Source: Cytophagaceae bacterium ABcell3 (GTDB lineage: Bacteria; Bacteroidota; Bacteroidia; Cytophagales; Cytophagaceae). From it: a stretch of DNA of 64,000 bases. Shown here piece by piece: positions 49,581-58,361 of this stretch. Both the position numbers and the translations under genes were made by a program. The notes beneath the pieces were generated by a model, which saw only the letters and a program-made list of their open reading frames with translations, ran no database searches and was not told the origin of the DNA. Location of the stretch: NCBI GenBank assembly GCA_030913385.1, contig CP133159.1, forward strand, positions 1 to 64,000, in the 5' to 3' direction. Position 1 is the first letter of the stretch, and each line of letters starts with the position of its first letter.

Positions 49581-50519
49581 TTAGGCTTTGGCAGGCATAT
49601 TGTCAAGCACACTCATTACTTCTTTAACATGTTTCTTAGAAACCTGAAGAAGCTCCATTTCTTCATCGTTAAGCTGAAGCTCTATTACTTTTTCAACGCC
49701 GTTTTTACCAAGTACCACAGGTACTCCAAGGTAACAGTCGCTGATACCATACTCACCTTCTAACTTGATGCAGCAAGGTAAAATTCTTCTTTGGTCTTTA
49801 ACGATAGCTTCTACCATTTGAGCTGCTGCAGAACCAGGAGCATACCAAGCAGAAGTACCCATTAGTTTAACCAATTCCCCACCACCATTTTTAGTCCTAT
49901 CAATGATAGCGTCAAGTTTATCTTTAGCAACAAGTTCAGTTACAGGAATACCGCCTACAGTTGTGTATCTAGGAAGTGGAACCATTGTATCACCATGGCC
50001 ACCTAATAGCATACCTTGAATTTCTTTTGGAGAACAGTCAATTTCGCTAGCAAGAAACGCTCTGTAACGAGCAGTATCAAGGATACCTGCCATACCAATC
50101 ACCTTTTCTCTAGGCATTTTGCTAGCAAGGTGGGCACAGTATGTCATTACGTCAAGTGGGTTAGACACCACTACAATAATGCAGTTAGGAGAATATTTCA
50201 TGATGTTTTCCGTAACCGACTTCACAATACCGGCATTGGTACTGATCAAGTCATCACGGGTCATACCAGGCTTTCTAGGAAGACCAGAAGTAATTACCAC
50301 AACATCAGAATCTGCAGTTTTAGAGTAGTCATTTGTAACCCCTATTGTACGGGTGTCGTACTGGTTAACAGGAGCTTTTTGCCACATATCAAGGGCTTTT
50401 CCTTCTGCTACGCCTTCTTTGATATCAAGAAGTACAACTTCGTTAACTATTTCTCTGTAGGCAAGAACATCTGCACAGGTTGCACCAACATTACCTGCTC
50501 CAACAACTGTTACTTTCAT
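49581..50519 (-). CDS. mdh: Malate dehydrogenase
   Basis: An LDH-like NAD-dependent malate dehydrogenase of the TCA cycle, 312 residues. VTVVGAGNVGATCADVLA is the Rossmann motif and Asp34-type DIKEG indicates NAD preference. The substrate loop TSGLPRKPGMTRDDL contains the arginine typical of malate-specific enzymes, and LLGGHGDTMVPLPR holds the catalytic His near residue 174. TAAATTTG at 50582-50589 on the minus strand is a likely -7 element, about 63 bases upstream of the ATG. Confidence 0.96.
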   Translation of the reverse strand: MKVTVVGAGNVGATCADVLAYREIVNEVVLLDIKEGVAEGKALDMWQKAPVNQYDTRTIGVTNDYSKTADSDVVVITSGLPRKPGMTRDDLISTNAGIVKSVTENIMKYSPNCIIVVVSNPLDVMTYCAHLASKMPREKVIGMAGILDTARYRAFLASEIDCSPKEIQGMLLGGHGDTMVPLPRYTTVGGIPVTELVAKDKLDAIIDRTKNGGGELVKLMGTSAWYAPGSAAAQMVEAIVKDQRRILPCCIKLEGEYGISDCYLGVPVVLGKNGVEKVIELQLNDEEMELLQVSKKHVKEVMSVLDNMPAKA

Positions 50520-50697
50520 ATTTATCGGAATTTTAGGTGAGTTAAATTATCTTATTAAAAAATATTTATTTTGAATTCACACAAATTTATTATTTTGATG
50601 CTAACAATAAAATTTTTTAAATAAATAATTGAATCCTGTCAACCTGAGCCGGCCAGAAAACCAGACACAGGTATTTTTACTATCAGTAAATACAACT

Positions 50698-51594
50698 ATG
50701 AAATTCAGCATTAAACACAGGTTAACCTCCCTGTTCACATTAGCATTATTTGTTTGTTGTTCATCAAACCCGGACAATTATACCCAAAGAGCCAAAGCAG
50801 CTACCAATACCTCTTTGAAAGAAAAAAGCAAAACCGACTTCACGACTGATACCTCGGGCATAACCATTGACAAAAGATATAAGCTCAACCATCCATGGCA
50901 AAGGACTTCTGCCGAAGCAGGCAGCTTTGCTGCTTTTTTGAGACAGCTTCCTTTAAAACCATACGGAAGCCCTGTATTATATTTCAATGGAAAAGAGAAG
51001 CAGACTCCCGGGGTGTATGATTCTGTACTTGACTTAGATATAGGCAATAAAGATCTCCAGCAATGTGCAGATGCAATCATTAGGCTAAGGGCAGATTACC
51101 TTTTTGAAAATGCGAGGTACGAGGATATTCATTTTAATCTAACCAATGGCTTTAAAGTTGAGTATAACAGATGGCGAAAAGGTGAAAGGGTAATGGTAAA
51201 TGGAAACAAAACCTGGTGGGAACCTAAGACTATCCCTTCCGAAAATTACTACCCAAGCTACCTGGAGTTTGTTTTTATGTATGCCGGCACGCTTTCTTTA
51301 TCAAAAGAACTGAGACCTGTATCAATAAAAGATATCCAAATGGGCGATGTCTTCATCCAAGGAGGAAGTCCAGGCCATGCTGTTATCGTTATGGATACTG
51401 CCATTAACACGGAAAGTGGGGAGAAAATTTTCTTATTGGCACAAAGCTATATGCCAGCGCAAGACATTCAAATTTTGCATAATCCATCTTCACCGGAACG
51501 CTCACCTTGGTATGCCGTGGATTTCGGCGAAGAGTTGACCACCCCAGAATGGACATTTAAAAAAACGGACTTGAAACGGTTTCCTAAAGAATAA
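50698..51594 (+). CDS. DUF4846 domain-containing lipoprotein
   Basis: A 298-residue predicted lipoprotein; ATG 50698 starts MKFSIKHRLTSLFTLALFVCCSS with a lipobox Cys. The frame opens earlier at 50629, but that N terminus is polar. The mature part matches DUF4846: FAAFLRQLPLKPYGSPV, RLRADYLF, NRWRKGERV, GDVFIQGGSPGHAVIV and LAQSYMPAQDIQIL. The GSPGHAVIV His and the later AQSYMPAQ segment recall an NlpC/P60-like or related fold, but activity is unproven. It diverges from mdh. Confidence 0.85.
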   Translation: MKFSIKHRLTSLFTLALFVCCSSNPDNYTQRAKAATNTSLKEKSKTDFTTDTSGITIDKRYKLNHPWQRTSAEAGSFAAFLRQLPLKPYGSPVLYFNGKEKQTPGVYDSVLDLDIGNKDLQQCADAIIRLRADYLFENARYEDIHFNLTNGFKVEYNRWRKGERVMVNGNKTWWEPKTIPSENYYPSYLEFVFMYAGTLSLSKELRPVSIKDIQMGDVFIQGGSPGHAVIVMDTAINTESGEKIFLLAQSYMPAQDIQILHNPSSPERSPWYAVDFGEELTTPEWTFKKTDLKRFPKE

Positions 51595-51612
51595 GAAATA
51601 AGGTGAAGGTTA

Positions 51613-51747
51613 TTATAGGTTACCCATTTAGGTATCTTATATTTTATTAGCTCACATAGGCTCGTTTAGTTACTTTTTGCCTCGCCGGTAGGGCCGCATA
51701 TAAGTAAAAAAGCTTCATATTTAATAGAGACTTAAATGGGTTATCTA
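51613..51747. repeat. Imperfect palindromic element in the DUF4846-tilS gap
   Basis: ACCCATTTA (51622-51630) and TAAATGGGT (51733-51741) are perfect 9-bp inverted repeats about 100 bp apart, with partial similarity beyond. They enclose TTACTT (51670-51675) and AAGTAA (51702-51707), a smaller inverted repeat around a GC-rich centre (GCCTCGCCGGTAGGGCCGCA). This could be a dispersed palindromic repeat. Only one copy is in the window. Confidence 0.35.
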
Positions 51748-51803
51748 ATTAAGTGTTCCACGCTTGAGAAGGTGCTCTTAGATACTTGACTTTATCTAAG
51801 GCA

Positions 51804-53123
51804 TTACAAACTTGCCACCTTTATTCTTACTACCTTTTTAGTATTTCCTGTTATCTTAAAACGGTCATCCATTCTCATGCCTACTACCCAAACTATGTTT
51901 TCTCCAGAAGTAAGCACCAGCACTTTCTCCTTGTCCAGCAAAGAAAGCTTTCGGTCTATGAGAAAATCACTTAACTTTTTAAACCCATTCATGCCCAATG
52001 GTTTAAACTTGTCCCCTTCTTTCCAATGGCGAATATGTAAAGGAAAAGAAAGCTTATCATAATCTGCCAGACATACTTCAGGGTCTGGCTCAATTTTCCA
52101 ATGATCTAATATTGCTGTTTGAAAAACCTTCCCCTCCATTTCAACATCATTTCCAGGGGCATGAACTGTGACCTCAGAAGTTTGCTTGGCTGCCAATGGA
52201 GCGATCTGCAACCCTCCCCTACTGGTCACAAGCTTATGAGAATCCGAAAGAAACACCTTTCCACTTTCCTTATAAACTAAAAATATATTTTTGGCATCTG
52301 TATACGAAAAGTTGTAAGGCTCTAAGATACTTGCCAACAAAGTAGCCCCTTCCGTTTCCTTCGAAAGGACACTCATATCAACATAAAGCATTTCTCCTTC
52401 CGTTCGGACTGCTTTACGAACCAGTTCGTCAACTTTTGCTTTATAAATACGCTCTATTGCAGACACCTTTTCAACAGTTTGCTGCATAGCGTCTTCAAAC
52501 TGAGGATTTAAATGCTTAAACAAAGGTATCATTTTGTGCCTCACTAAGTTCCTTGCGTACTTTGTAGATTTGTTGGAGCTATCTTCTCTCCAATCCAGCG
52601 TTTTCTGAGCAGCGTACTTTTCTATATCCGTTCTTCCAGCAAAAAGCAACGGACGGATTATATTTTTAACCTTTGGGGCTATGCCATGCAAACCAGCGAT
52701 TCCTGTCCCTCTAGCCAAGTTCAAAAGCACAGTCTCTACGGTATCCGATTTATGGTGCGCCACAGCCACATAGTCATACCCTTCAGCCATTCTTAGTTCT
52801 TCAAACCACTGGTACCTGATATCTCTCGCAGCCATTTGAATAGAAATTTTTTCCTGCGACGCAATTTTTTGGGTATCAAAAGTTTTCAAGAAAAAAGGCA
52901 CCCCCAGCCGTTCTGCCAAACCCCTCACAAACAGTTCATCCTCCTCAGATTCAGCACCTCTCAATTGAAAATTACAATGGGCAATAGCAACTTTAAACCC
53001 TGCGTTATACAATAAATCGACAAGGACTACTGAGTCAATGCCACCACTTACTGCAACAATTACAGATTGATGCAATCTTATTAGATCTTTTTGTGTTATA
53101 TAGCGAAGAAAACAGTCTAACAT
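51804..53123 (-). CDS. tilS: tRNA(Ile)-lysidine synthase
   Basis: It converts C34 of the CAU-anticodon tRNA-Ile to lysidine. The 439 residues have the PP-loop VAVSGGIDSVVLVDLL (motif SGGIDS at about 26-31), AIAHCNFQLRGAESEEDELF, AVAHHKSDTVETVLLNLARGTG and RNLVRHKMIPLF, all TilS marks. The C-terminal TilS domains include HIRHWKEGDKFKPLGMNGFKKLSDFLIDRK. Divergent from the lptA-like gene with a 50-bp gap. Confidence 0.96.
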   Translation of the reverse strand: MLDCFLRYITQKDLIRLHQSVIVAVSGGIDSVVLVDLLYNAGFKVAIAHCNFQLRGAESEEDELFVRGLAERLGVPFFLKTFDTQKIASQEKISIQMAARDIRYQWFEELRMAEGYDYVAVAHHKSDTVETVLLNLARGTGIAGLHGIAPKVKNIIRPLLFAGRTDIEKYAAQKTLDWREDSSNKSTKYARNLVRHKMIPLFKHLNPQFEDAMQQTVEKVSAIERIYKAKVDELVRKAVRTEGEMLYVDMSVLSKETEGATLLASILEPYNFSYTDAKNIFLVYKESGKVFLSDSHKLVTSRGGLQIAPLAAKQTSEVTVHAPGNDVEMEGKVFQTAILDHWKIEPDPEVCLADYDKLSFPLHIRHWKEGDKFKPLGMNGFKKLSDFLIDRKLSLLDKEKVLVLTSGENIVWVVGMRMDDRFKITGNTKKVVRIKVASL

Positions 53124-53145
53124 GCCGAAAGATAGGTTTTTTGAC

Positions 53146-53153
53146 TAAGTTTG
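53146..53153 (+). promoter_or_regulatory. Predicted -7 element for the lptA-like gene
   Basis: TAAGTTTG matches TAnnTTTG and lies 20 bases before ATG 53174. No clear TTG occurs at the expected -33 distance, so this is a partial match. Confidence 0.35.
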
Positions 53154-53173
53154 CATACAAAGATTGTAATTTG

Positions 53174-54796
53174 ATGAAATTATACTTTAAAATTCTTTTT
53201 TGCTTTTCAGCAACCTTTTTTCTGCTACAGGATGTGTACGCTCAAAAAGGGGACAAAATCGAGCTTATCCAGGCCGAAGAGCTTGAAGGTATTGAGATAG
53301 ATGGACTGCCCGTGAGGAAGCTCCGCGGCAATGTCATTTTCAAGCAAGACGACGTACTTATGTACTGTGACTCTGCCTATCAATACACAAAAAGAAACTC
53401 CATTGACGCATTTGGAAATGTGCGTATCAACCAAAGAGACACTGTCCAGTTAACAGGCGACAAGCTTTTCTATGACGGAAATACCAGGAAAGCCCGTGTG
53501 CGGGACAATGTTACCCTGCGCGACCCCCAAATGACTTTGACTACAGACAAGCTTGACTATGACCTGAACACCAAAATCGCCTACTATATGGAAGGCGGGC
53601 ATATTGTGGATGGACCAACAACATTAAAAAGTAAAAAAGGCCATTACAATACCAATACAAAGCTGTTCCGCTTTAGGGACGATGTAGTGGTAAACAACCC
53701 TGAAGAAAATTTCGTCCTGGAATCAGACACCCTGCACTATAGCACTGCAACAAAAATTGCGACCTTCTTTGGGCCGTCAACCATAACCTCAGACGATGGG
53801 ACTATTTTCGCACACGAAGGGACATACAACACGATTACGGCCGAATATGACTTTGCCAAACAAGCAGAGGTAAAAACTGAAGAATATACCATTTTAGGAG
53901 ATAAAATCCACCATGATGAAAAAGCAGACGTCACCATTATCAATGGTAATGTAAAGCTGCAATCTCCTAATGACAGTATTATCATCGAATCTGACCATGC
54001 CCGACACTGGGGCAAACAGGGTTTGGCTAAAGTATACGGCAATGTATTGCTCAAGCAGTATTCAGAAAAAGACACTTTGTTCCTAACTGCCGACACGTTG
54101 ATTTCCATCGACAAAAAAGACAACCCCGATAAAAAGCTAATTGCGTACCCGAAGTCAAAAATTTGGAGATCGGACTTACAGACCAAAGCTGATTCTTTAG
54201 TGTACGATTTTGCCGACTCTATCATTTACTTCTATAATGACCCAGTACTCTGGAGTGAGAAAAACCAGATTTCGGGCGACTCTATTCGTTTGCTAATGGT
54301 AAACAATAACCCAGACAAAATGTATGTCAACAATAACTCTTTTATTGTTTCTCAAGACACGATAGAGAACTTTAACCAGATAAAAGGGCGAAACATGACC
54401 GCTTTTTTTGTTGACAAAAAGGTGAACAAAGTGCTGGTAAACGGAAATGCAGAAAGCATATACTATGCAATAGAAGAAGAAAAGAATAAAACCACAGGCA
54501 TGAACAAATCCCTTTGTAGCGATATGCGAATCATGTTCAATTCAGATAATAAACTACATACGATTTCGTTCCTTGCCAACCCTAATGCCTCTTTTATACC
54601 TCCACACGAGATTAAGGAACCAGAGACAAGGCTCAAAGGTTTTAAGTGGAGAAAAGAAGAGCGGCCAAGCAGAGAAGAAGTGGTAGGCGTACGAATACAG
54701 CAAAACCAGGTAGTATTTGTACCGGCCCCAAGTCCTGTTTCAGACAAGGATGCAGGGGGTATAGATCAGGTAAAAGCTATAGAGGTACTTGAATAA
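53174..54796 (+). CDS. OstA/LptA-like LPS transport periplasmic protein
   Basis: A 540-residue exported protein with a signal peptide (MKLYFKILFCFSATFFLLQDVYAQ). The body is made of repeated OstA/LptA-type beta strands: GNVIFKQDDVLMYCDSAYQY, GNVRINQRDTVQLTGDKLFYDGN, ARVRDNVTLRDPQMTLTTDKLDYD and GNVKLQSPNDSIIIESDHARHW. LptA forms the bridge that carries LPS to the outer membrane; this Bacteroidota form is about three times longer than E. coli LptA. The frame is open to 53093, inside tilS, but only ATG 53174 gives a signal peptide. It heads the bamD-rpoZ-coaBC-recN cluster. Confidence 0.87.
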   Translation: MKLYFKILFCFSATFFLLQDVYAQKGDKIELIQAEELEGIEIDGLPVRKLRGNVIFKQDDVLMYCDSAYQYTKRNSIDAFGNVRINQRDTVQLTGDKLFYDGNTRKARVRDNVTLRDPQMTLTTDKLDYDLNTKIAYYMEGGHIVDGPTTLKSKKGHYNTNTKLFRFRDDVVVNNPEENFVLESDTLHYSTATKIATFFGPSTITSDDGTIFAHEGTYNTITAEYDFAKQAEVKTEEYTILGDKIHHDEKADVTIINGNVKLQSPNDSIIIESDHARHWGKQGLAKVYGNVLLKQYSEKDTLFLTADTLISIDKKDNPDKKLIAYPKSKIWRSDLQTKADSLVYDFADSIIYFYNDPVLWSEKNQISGDSIRLLMVNNNPDKMYVNNNSFIVSQDTIENFNQIKGRNMTAFFVDKKVNKVLVNGNAESIYYAIEEEKNKTTGMNKSLCSDMRIMFNSDNKLHTISFLANPNASFIPPHEIKEPETRLKGFKWRKEERPSREEVVGVRIQQNQVVFVPAPSPVSDKDAGGIDQVKAIEVLE

Positions 54797-54821
54797 AAAA
54801 GAAATAAATTTTATATATTTG
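54789..54821 (+). promoter_or_regulatory. Predicted bamD promoter
   Basis: TTG (54789-54791, inside the end of the lptA-like gene), a 22-bp spacer and TATATTTG (54814-54821) fit the consensus. The ATG follows only 6 bases later at 54828, so a start at ATG 54837 or a slightly different transcript start may apply. Confidence 0.45.
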
Positions 54822-54827
54822 CAAGCT

Positions 54828-55649
54828 ATGCACAAAATGCGTTTTAACATATCACTATTTACTCTGTTCACTGTCCTGCTCATGTCTTGTAGCCAGTTTG
54901 ACAAAATACAAAGAAGTGATAATCTGGATGAGAAACTAGATGCAGCGTATGCTTATTATGATAAGGCAGAATATCATAAAGCTAGTCTTCTGTTCGAAGA
55001 CTTAGTACCATTGTTAAAAGGTCGTTCTGAGTCTGAAACAGCCCTGCTTTATCAGGCAAAATGCCACTTTAACCAGAAGCAGTACATTATGAGTGCCTAT
55101 TATCTAAAAGATTTTATAGACACTTATCCGAGAAGCGAGCACATAGAAGAAGTTCGGTTTTTATATGCAAAATCGCTTTTCAATGATTCTCCAGACTATA
55201 ACCTGGATCAAACAAACTCTACTTCTGCCCTAAAAGCCATCCAAACCTTTGCTAACAGGCACCCTGATAGCGAACACATGGAAGAAATAAATTCAATGGC
55301 CGATGCCCTAAATGCAAAACTAGAGCATAAGGCTTATGAAAATGCAAAAATATTTTATAACCTTGGCGGCTATAATAACATCAACTATAAATCCGCCATT
55401 GTATCTTTCGACTCTTTTTTGGAGTCGTACCCTGATTCAGAGTTTAGTGAAGAAATCACCTATCTGAAAATTGACGCCCAATACAACCTTGCCAAATCAA
55501 GTGTAGTAAATAAGCAAAAGGAAAGGTACCACAGTGCTATTGAGTACTATCAGGACTTTATAGACAAGTATCCAGAAAGCAAATACAGAAAGGCGGCAGA
55601 AACTATTTATGAAAGCTGCATAAGCAGACTGGAAAAAGATAACTTATAA
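54828..55649 (+). CDS. bamD: Outer membrane assembly lipoprotein BamD
   Basis: A lipoprotein of the BAM complex, which inserts barrel proteins. ATG 54828 gives 273 residues with the lipobox VLLMSC (Cys at about 19). Five TPR-like repeats follow: YAYYDKAEYHKASLLFEDLVP, AKCHFNQKQYIMSAYYLKDFIDTYP, SALKAIQTFANRHPDSEHMEE, SAIVSFDSFLESYPDSEFSEE and SAIEYYQDFIDKYPESKYRK. The spacing and repeated YPxSE pattern are as in BamD. It is next to the lptA-like gene, and both are needed for the outer membrane. Confidence 0.93.
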   Translation: MHKMRFNISLFTLFTVLLMSCSQFDKIQRSDNLDEKLDAAYAYYDKAEYHKASLLFEDLVPLLKGRSESETALLYQAKCHFNQKQYIMSAYYLKDFIDTYPRSEHIEEVRFLYAKSLFNDSPDYNLDQTNSTSALKAIQTFANRHPDSEHMEEINSMADALNAKLEHKAYENAKIFYNLGGYNNINYKSAIVSFDSFLESYPDSEFSEEITYLKIDAQYNLAKSSVVNKQKERYHSAIEYYQDFIDKYPESKYRKAAETIYESCISRLEKDNL

Positions 55650-55687
55650 GAATTAATACTGTTTTAAATATAAAACCTACATAAACT

Positions 55688-55996
55688 ATGGCTGTATCAT
55701 CAATAATCACAAGAGATATTGATAAACTTTCTGAACCGACAGGAAATGTATATGAGTCTTTGGCTATCATTTCTAAGAGGGCAAGACAGGTTTCAACAAA
55801 AATGAAAGAAGAACTAAGCAACAAACTTGCTGACTTTGCTTCTACTGTTGACAACCTAGAGGAAGTGTTCGAGAACAAAGAGCAAATAGAAATTTCAAAG
55901 TTTTATGAAAGAATGCCTAAGCCAACGACCGTTGCGCTTGAAGAGTTTGCAGAAGGCAAAGTAATGTTCAGAAAACCGGATGAAGAACAAGAGTAG
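55688..55996 (+). CDS. rpoZ: DNA-directed RNA polymerase omega subunit
   Basis: The Bacteroidota form of omega, 102 residues. GNVYESLAIISKRARQVSTKMKEEL (about residues 18-42) is the RpoZ/Rpb6 core with the conserved AIISKRARQ helix. The C-terminal acidic tail differs from E. coli. It assists RNA polymerase assembly. It lies 38 bp after bamD and 5 bp before coaBC, as is common in this phylum, and as in other bacteria where rpoZ neighbours coaBC. Confidence 0.92.
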   Translation: MAVSSIITRDIDKLSEPTGNVYESLAIISKRARQVSTKMKEELSNKLADFASTVDNLEEVFENKEQIEISKFYERMPKPTTVALEEFAEGKVMFRKPDEEQE

Positions 55997-56001
55997 GTAA
56001 T

Positions 56002-57201
56002 ATGCTTACTGGCAAAAAAATACTCATTGGCGTGTGCGGAAGCATAGCGGCATACAAATCCGCACACCTGATCAGATTATTTATAAAAGAAGGAGCAGAA
56101 GTAAGGGTTGTCATGACCGCTTCTGCTTCTTCATTTATTACCCCGCTTACTTTATCAACTTTATCAAAGCACCAAGTTTATACGGACTTTGAAAACGGGT
56201 CATCTGGCGTTTGGAACAACCATGTAGACTTAGGCCTTTGGGCTGACGCTTTTATTATAGCCCCGGCAAGTGCCAACACCTTAGGAAAAATGGCCAATGG
56301 CCTATGCGACAACTTCCTAACGGCCGTTTATCTTTCTGCAAGGTGTCCAGTATTTTTTGCCCCTGCCATGGACCTAGACATGCACCAACACCCCGCTGTT
56401 GTCAGTGCAATAAGCAAACTAAAAGGCTTTGGAAACCATCTGATAGAGGCAGAGTCGGGCGAGCTGGCCAGTGGCCTTTACGGAACTGGCCGAATGGCAG
56501 AGCCAGAAAATATATTATCGCAAATACATCGTTTCTTTTCTAGTGGAAGGCTGAAAAACAAAAAGGTGCTAATCACCGCTGGCCCTACTAGAGAACCCTT
56601 AGACCCTGTGCGTTATATCACCAATCACTCCTCAGGGAAAATGGGCTATGCCCTGGCAAAATCTTTTGCAGCAGAAGGCGCAGAGGTAACAGTGGTATGT
56701 GGGCCAATACAAGAAAAGCCAGACACTTCTAACATAAAAACCGTTGACGTAACCACAGCAGTAGAGATGCACAAAGCGGTTATGGACATTTTCGAAAAGC
56801 AAGATATTTTAATTTTTGCTGCCGCCGTTGCCGACTATACACCTGCCGCCCCTTCGGACACTAAAATTAAGAAGAACGAAGACACCTTTGCCTTACACCT
56901 CAAAAAAAACCCAGATATTGCAGCAGAGGCAGGCAAAAAGAAACGACTAGGACAGTTTTTGGCAGGATTTGCACTGGAAACAAATAACGAAAAAGAGAAT
57001 GCCCTGAAGAAGCTTAAAAACAAAAACCTCGACATGATCATTCTCAACTCCCTTAAAGATGAAGGCGCCGGCTTTGGGCATGAAACAAACAAAATTTCCA
57101 TACTGGAAAAAGACAATAATTTTACGTCCTTTGAGTTAAAAAGTAAGGAAGAGGTGGCTAAAGATATTAAAGAGTTAGTGATCAAAAAAATCCATGTCTA
57201 G
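56002..57201 (+). CDS. coaBC: Bifunctional phosphopantothenoylcysteine decarboxylase/phosphopantothenate-cysteine ligase
   Basis: It performs two CoA steps. The N-terminal CoaC flavoprotein domain (about 1-185) has KILIGVCGSIAAYKS, the His-containing WNNHVDLGLWADAFIIAPASANTLGKMANGLCDNFL core and PAMDLDMHQHP. The C-terminal CoaB ligase (about 186-399) has ITAGPTREPLDPVRYITNHSSGKMGYALA and AAVADYTPAA. Its 399 residues match E. coli CoaBC. It uses phosphopantothenate derived from the panC/panD products. Its 3' end overlaps the DUF4835 gene by 8 bases. Confidence 0.96.
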   Translation: MLTGKKILIGVCGSIAAYKSAHLIRLFIKEGAEVRVVMTASASSFITPLTLSTLSKHQVYTDFENGSSGVWNNHVDLGLWADAFIIAPASANTLGKMANGLCDNFLTAVYLSARCPVFFAPAMDLDMHQHPAVVSAISKLKGFGNHLIEAESGELASGLYGTGRMAEPENILSQIHRFFSSGRLKNKKVLITAGPTREPLDPVRYITNHSSGKMGYALAKSFAAEGAEVTVVCGPIQEKPDTSNIKTVDVTTAVEMHKAVMDIFEKQDILIFAAAVADYTPAAPSDTKIKKNEDTFALHLKKNPDIAAEAGKKKRLGQFLAGFALETNNEKENALKKLKNKNLDMIILNSLKDEGAGFGHETNKISILEKDNNFTSFELKSKEEVAKDIKELVIKKIHV

Positions 57202-58099
57202 GATACTACCAATATTAATTACTTTTATTGTCCTGGGCTTTACTACAAAAGCCCAAGAGTTCGAAAGTCAGATTGAGATAAATGCTGAAAAACTCGAACT
57301 CTCTGACAAATCTATTGTCGAAGACTTGAAGCGTTCACTCTCCGACTTTATGGGAAGGCAGTGGACTGACGACGAGTTTAACACAGAAGAGCGTATCAAG
57401 GCCAACTTTATGATCACTATTATGGAGGGCACTGGTAACGCCAGTAAGCTAGATATAAAAAAAGCGAACCTACAGGTGCAGTTTTCAAGGCCGGTTTACA
57501 ACAGCTCTTACGAAACGGTGATGTTTAACTTCCTTGACCAAGGGGTTTCTTTTCAGTACCAACAAGGCCAGCCATTTAACTTTAACGAAAACTCATTTAT
57601 GGACAACCTGTCCAGTATTATGGGTTTTTATGCTTTTATCATACTCGGCATGGACTATGACAGCTTTTCAGAGCTAGGCGGCACCAAGTATTTTGAAACT
57701 GCCAGAAACATCGCAGGCGCTGCCCAATCGTCCAGTGCTTCTGGATGGGGGCAAGGTGAACAAAATGGTAGGTTCTGGCTGGAAGAAAATATCAATAGCC
57801 AAGTAATGATCCCTTTCAGAGAAGCCATGTACGTGTACCACCGCAAAGGGCTGGACACATTCTATAAAGATGTGGAAGAAGGGAGAAAAATCATTATGGA
57901 AGCATTCGAAGAAATTATACAGGTTAATAAAAACAAACCTAACACGCTACTAATGAAAAACTTTTTCCTGGCCAAAAACAGTGAACTGATTCAAATGTTC
58001 TCTGAAGCCCCACAGGAAGAGAAAAATAAAATAGTTCCTATCTTTAAACAGCTTGACCCATTGAACGCTGAAAAATATGACCGGATTCTCCGCAATTAA
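57194..58099 (+). CDS. DUF4835 family exported protein
   Basis: A 301-residue protein with a signal peptide (MSRILPILITFIVLGFTTKAQ). The sequence FESQIEINAEKLELSDKSIVEDLKRSLSDFMGRQWTDDEF at the mature start and FSRPVYNSSYETVMFNFLDQ follow the DUF4835 pattern, a family nearly confined to Bacteroidota and usually found between coaBC and recN, as here. Function unknown; a periplasmic location is predicted. Confidence 0.9.
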   Translation: MSRILPILITFIVLGFTTKAQEFESQIEINAEKLELSDKSIVEDLKRSLSDFMGRQWTDDEFNTEERIKANFMITIMEGTGNASKLDIKKANLQVQFSRPVYNSSYETVMFNFLDQGVSFQYQQGQPFNFNENSFMDNLSSIMGFYAFIILGMDYDSFSELGGTKYFETARNIAGAAQSSSASGWGQGEQNGRFWLEENINSQVMIPFREAMYVYHRKGLDTFYKDVEEGRKIIMEAFEEIIQVNKNKPNTLLMKNFFLAKNSELIQMFSEAPQEEKNKIVPIFKQLDPLNAEKYDRILRN

Positions 58100-58126
58100 T
58101 TTTCAGTAAATTTCTTAAATTTGGCA

Positions 58127-58354
58127 ATGGGCAAAAGACTCACCAGAATCAAGGCTTCTGAACTGGTTCAGAAAAGCAGTGAAGTAATAAACAAAGAATG
58201 TGATATTGTATGCTATGGAAACAGAACATTCCATGGCATAATCACTGATCTTAATAGCCATGTTCTGTATTTTAAAAACATGTTTCAGAAACAATCAGAG
58301 ATTAAGCTGGAACATATTGAAGAAATAATTCTGGACAATGAATCCGCTTGGTAA
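58127..58354 (+). CDS. Small LSm/Hfq-like fold candidate
   Basis: A 75-residue protein from ATG 58127; an in-frame TTG lies two codons upstream. After a helical N terminus (about residues 7-22), ECDIVCYGNRTFHGIITD and NSHVLYFKNM match the Sm1 pattern (hydrophobic strand, G in the loop, G-x-(I/L)-x3-D, then hydrophobic strand). EIKLEHIEEIIL resembles the Sm2 strand pair. It lacks the typical Hfq residues. Most Bacteroidota lack Hfq, so an LSm-like fold would be notable. It lies 27 bp after DUF4835 and 7 bp before recN. The fold call is from pattern reading only. Confidence 0.6.
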   Translation: MGKRLTRIKASELVQKSSEVINKECDIVCYGNRTFHGIITDLNSHVLYFKNMFQKQSEIKLEHIEEIILDNESAW

Positions 58355-58361
58355 AATCGCT

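Noticed and set aside
58116-58123. TAAATTTG as promoter of the LSm-like gene
   Set aside because: It lies 3 bases before the ATG, so transcription would start inside the gene; probably a chance match or part of read-through from DUF4835.
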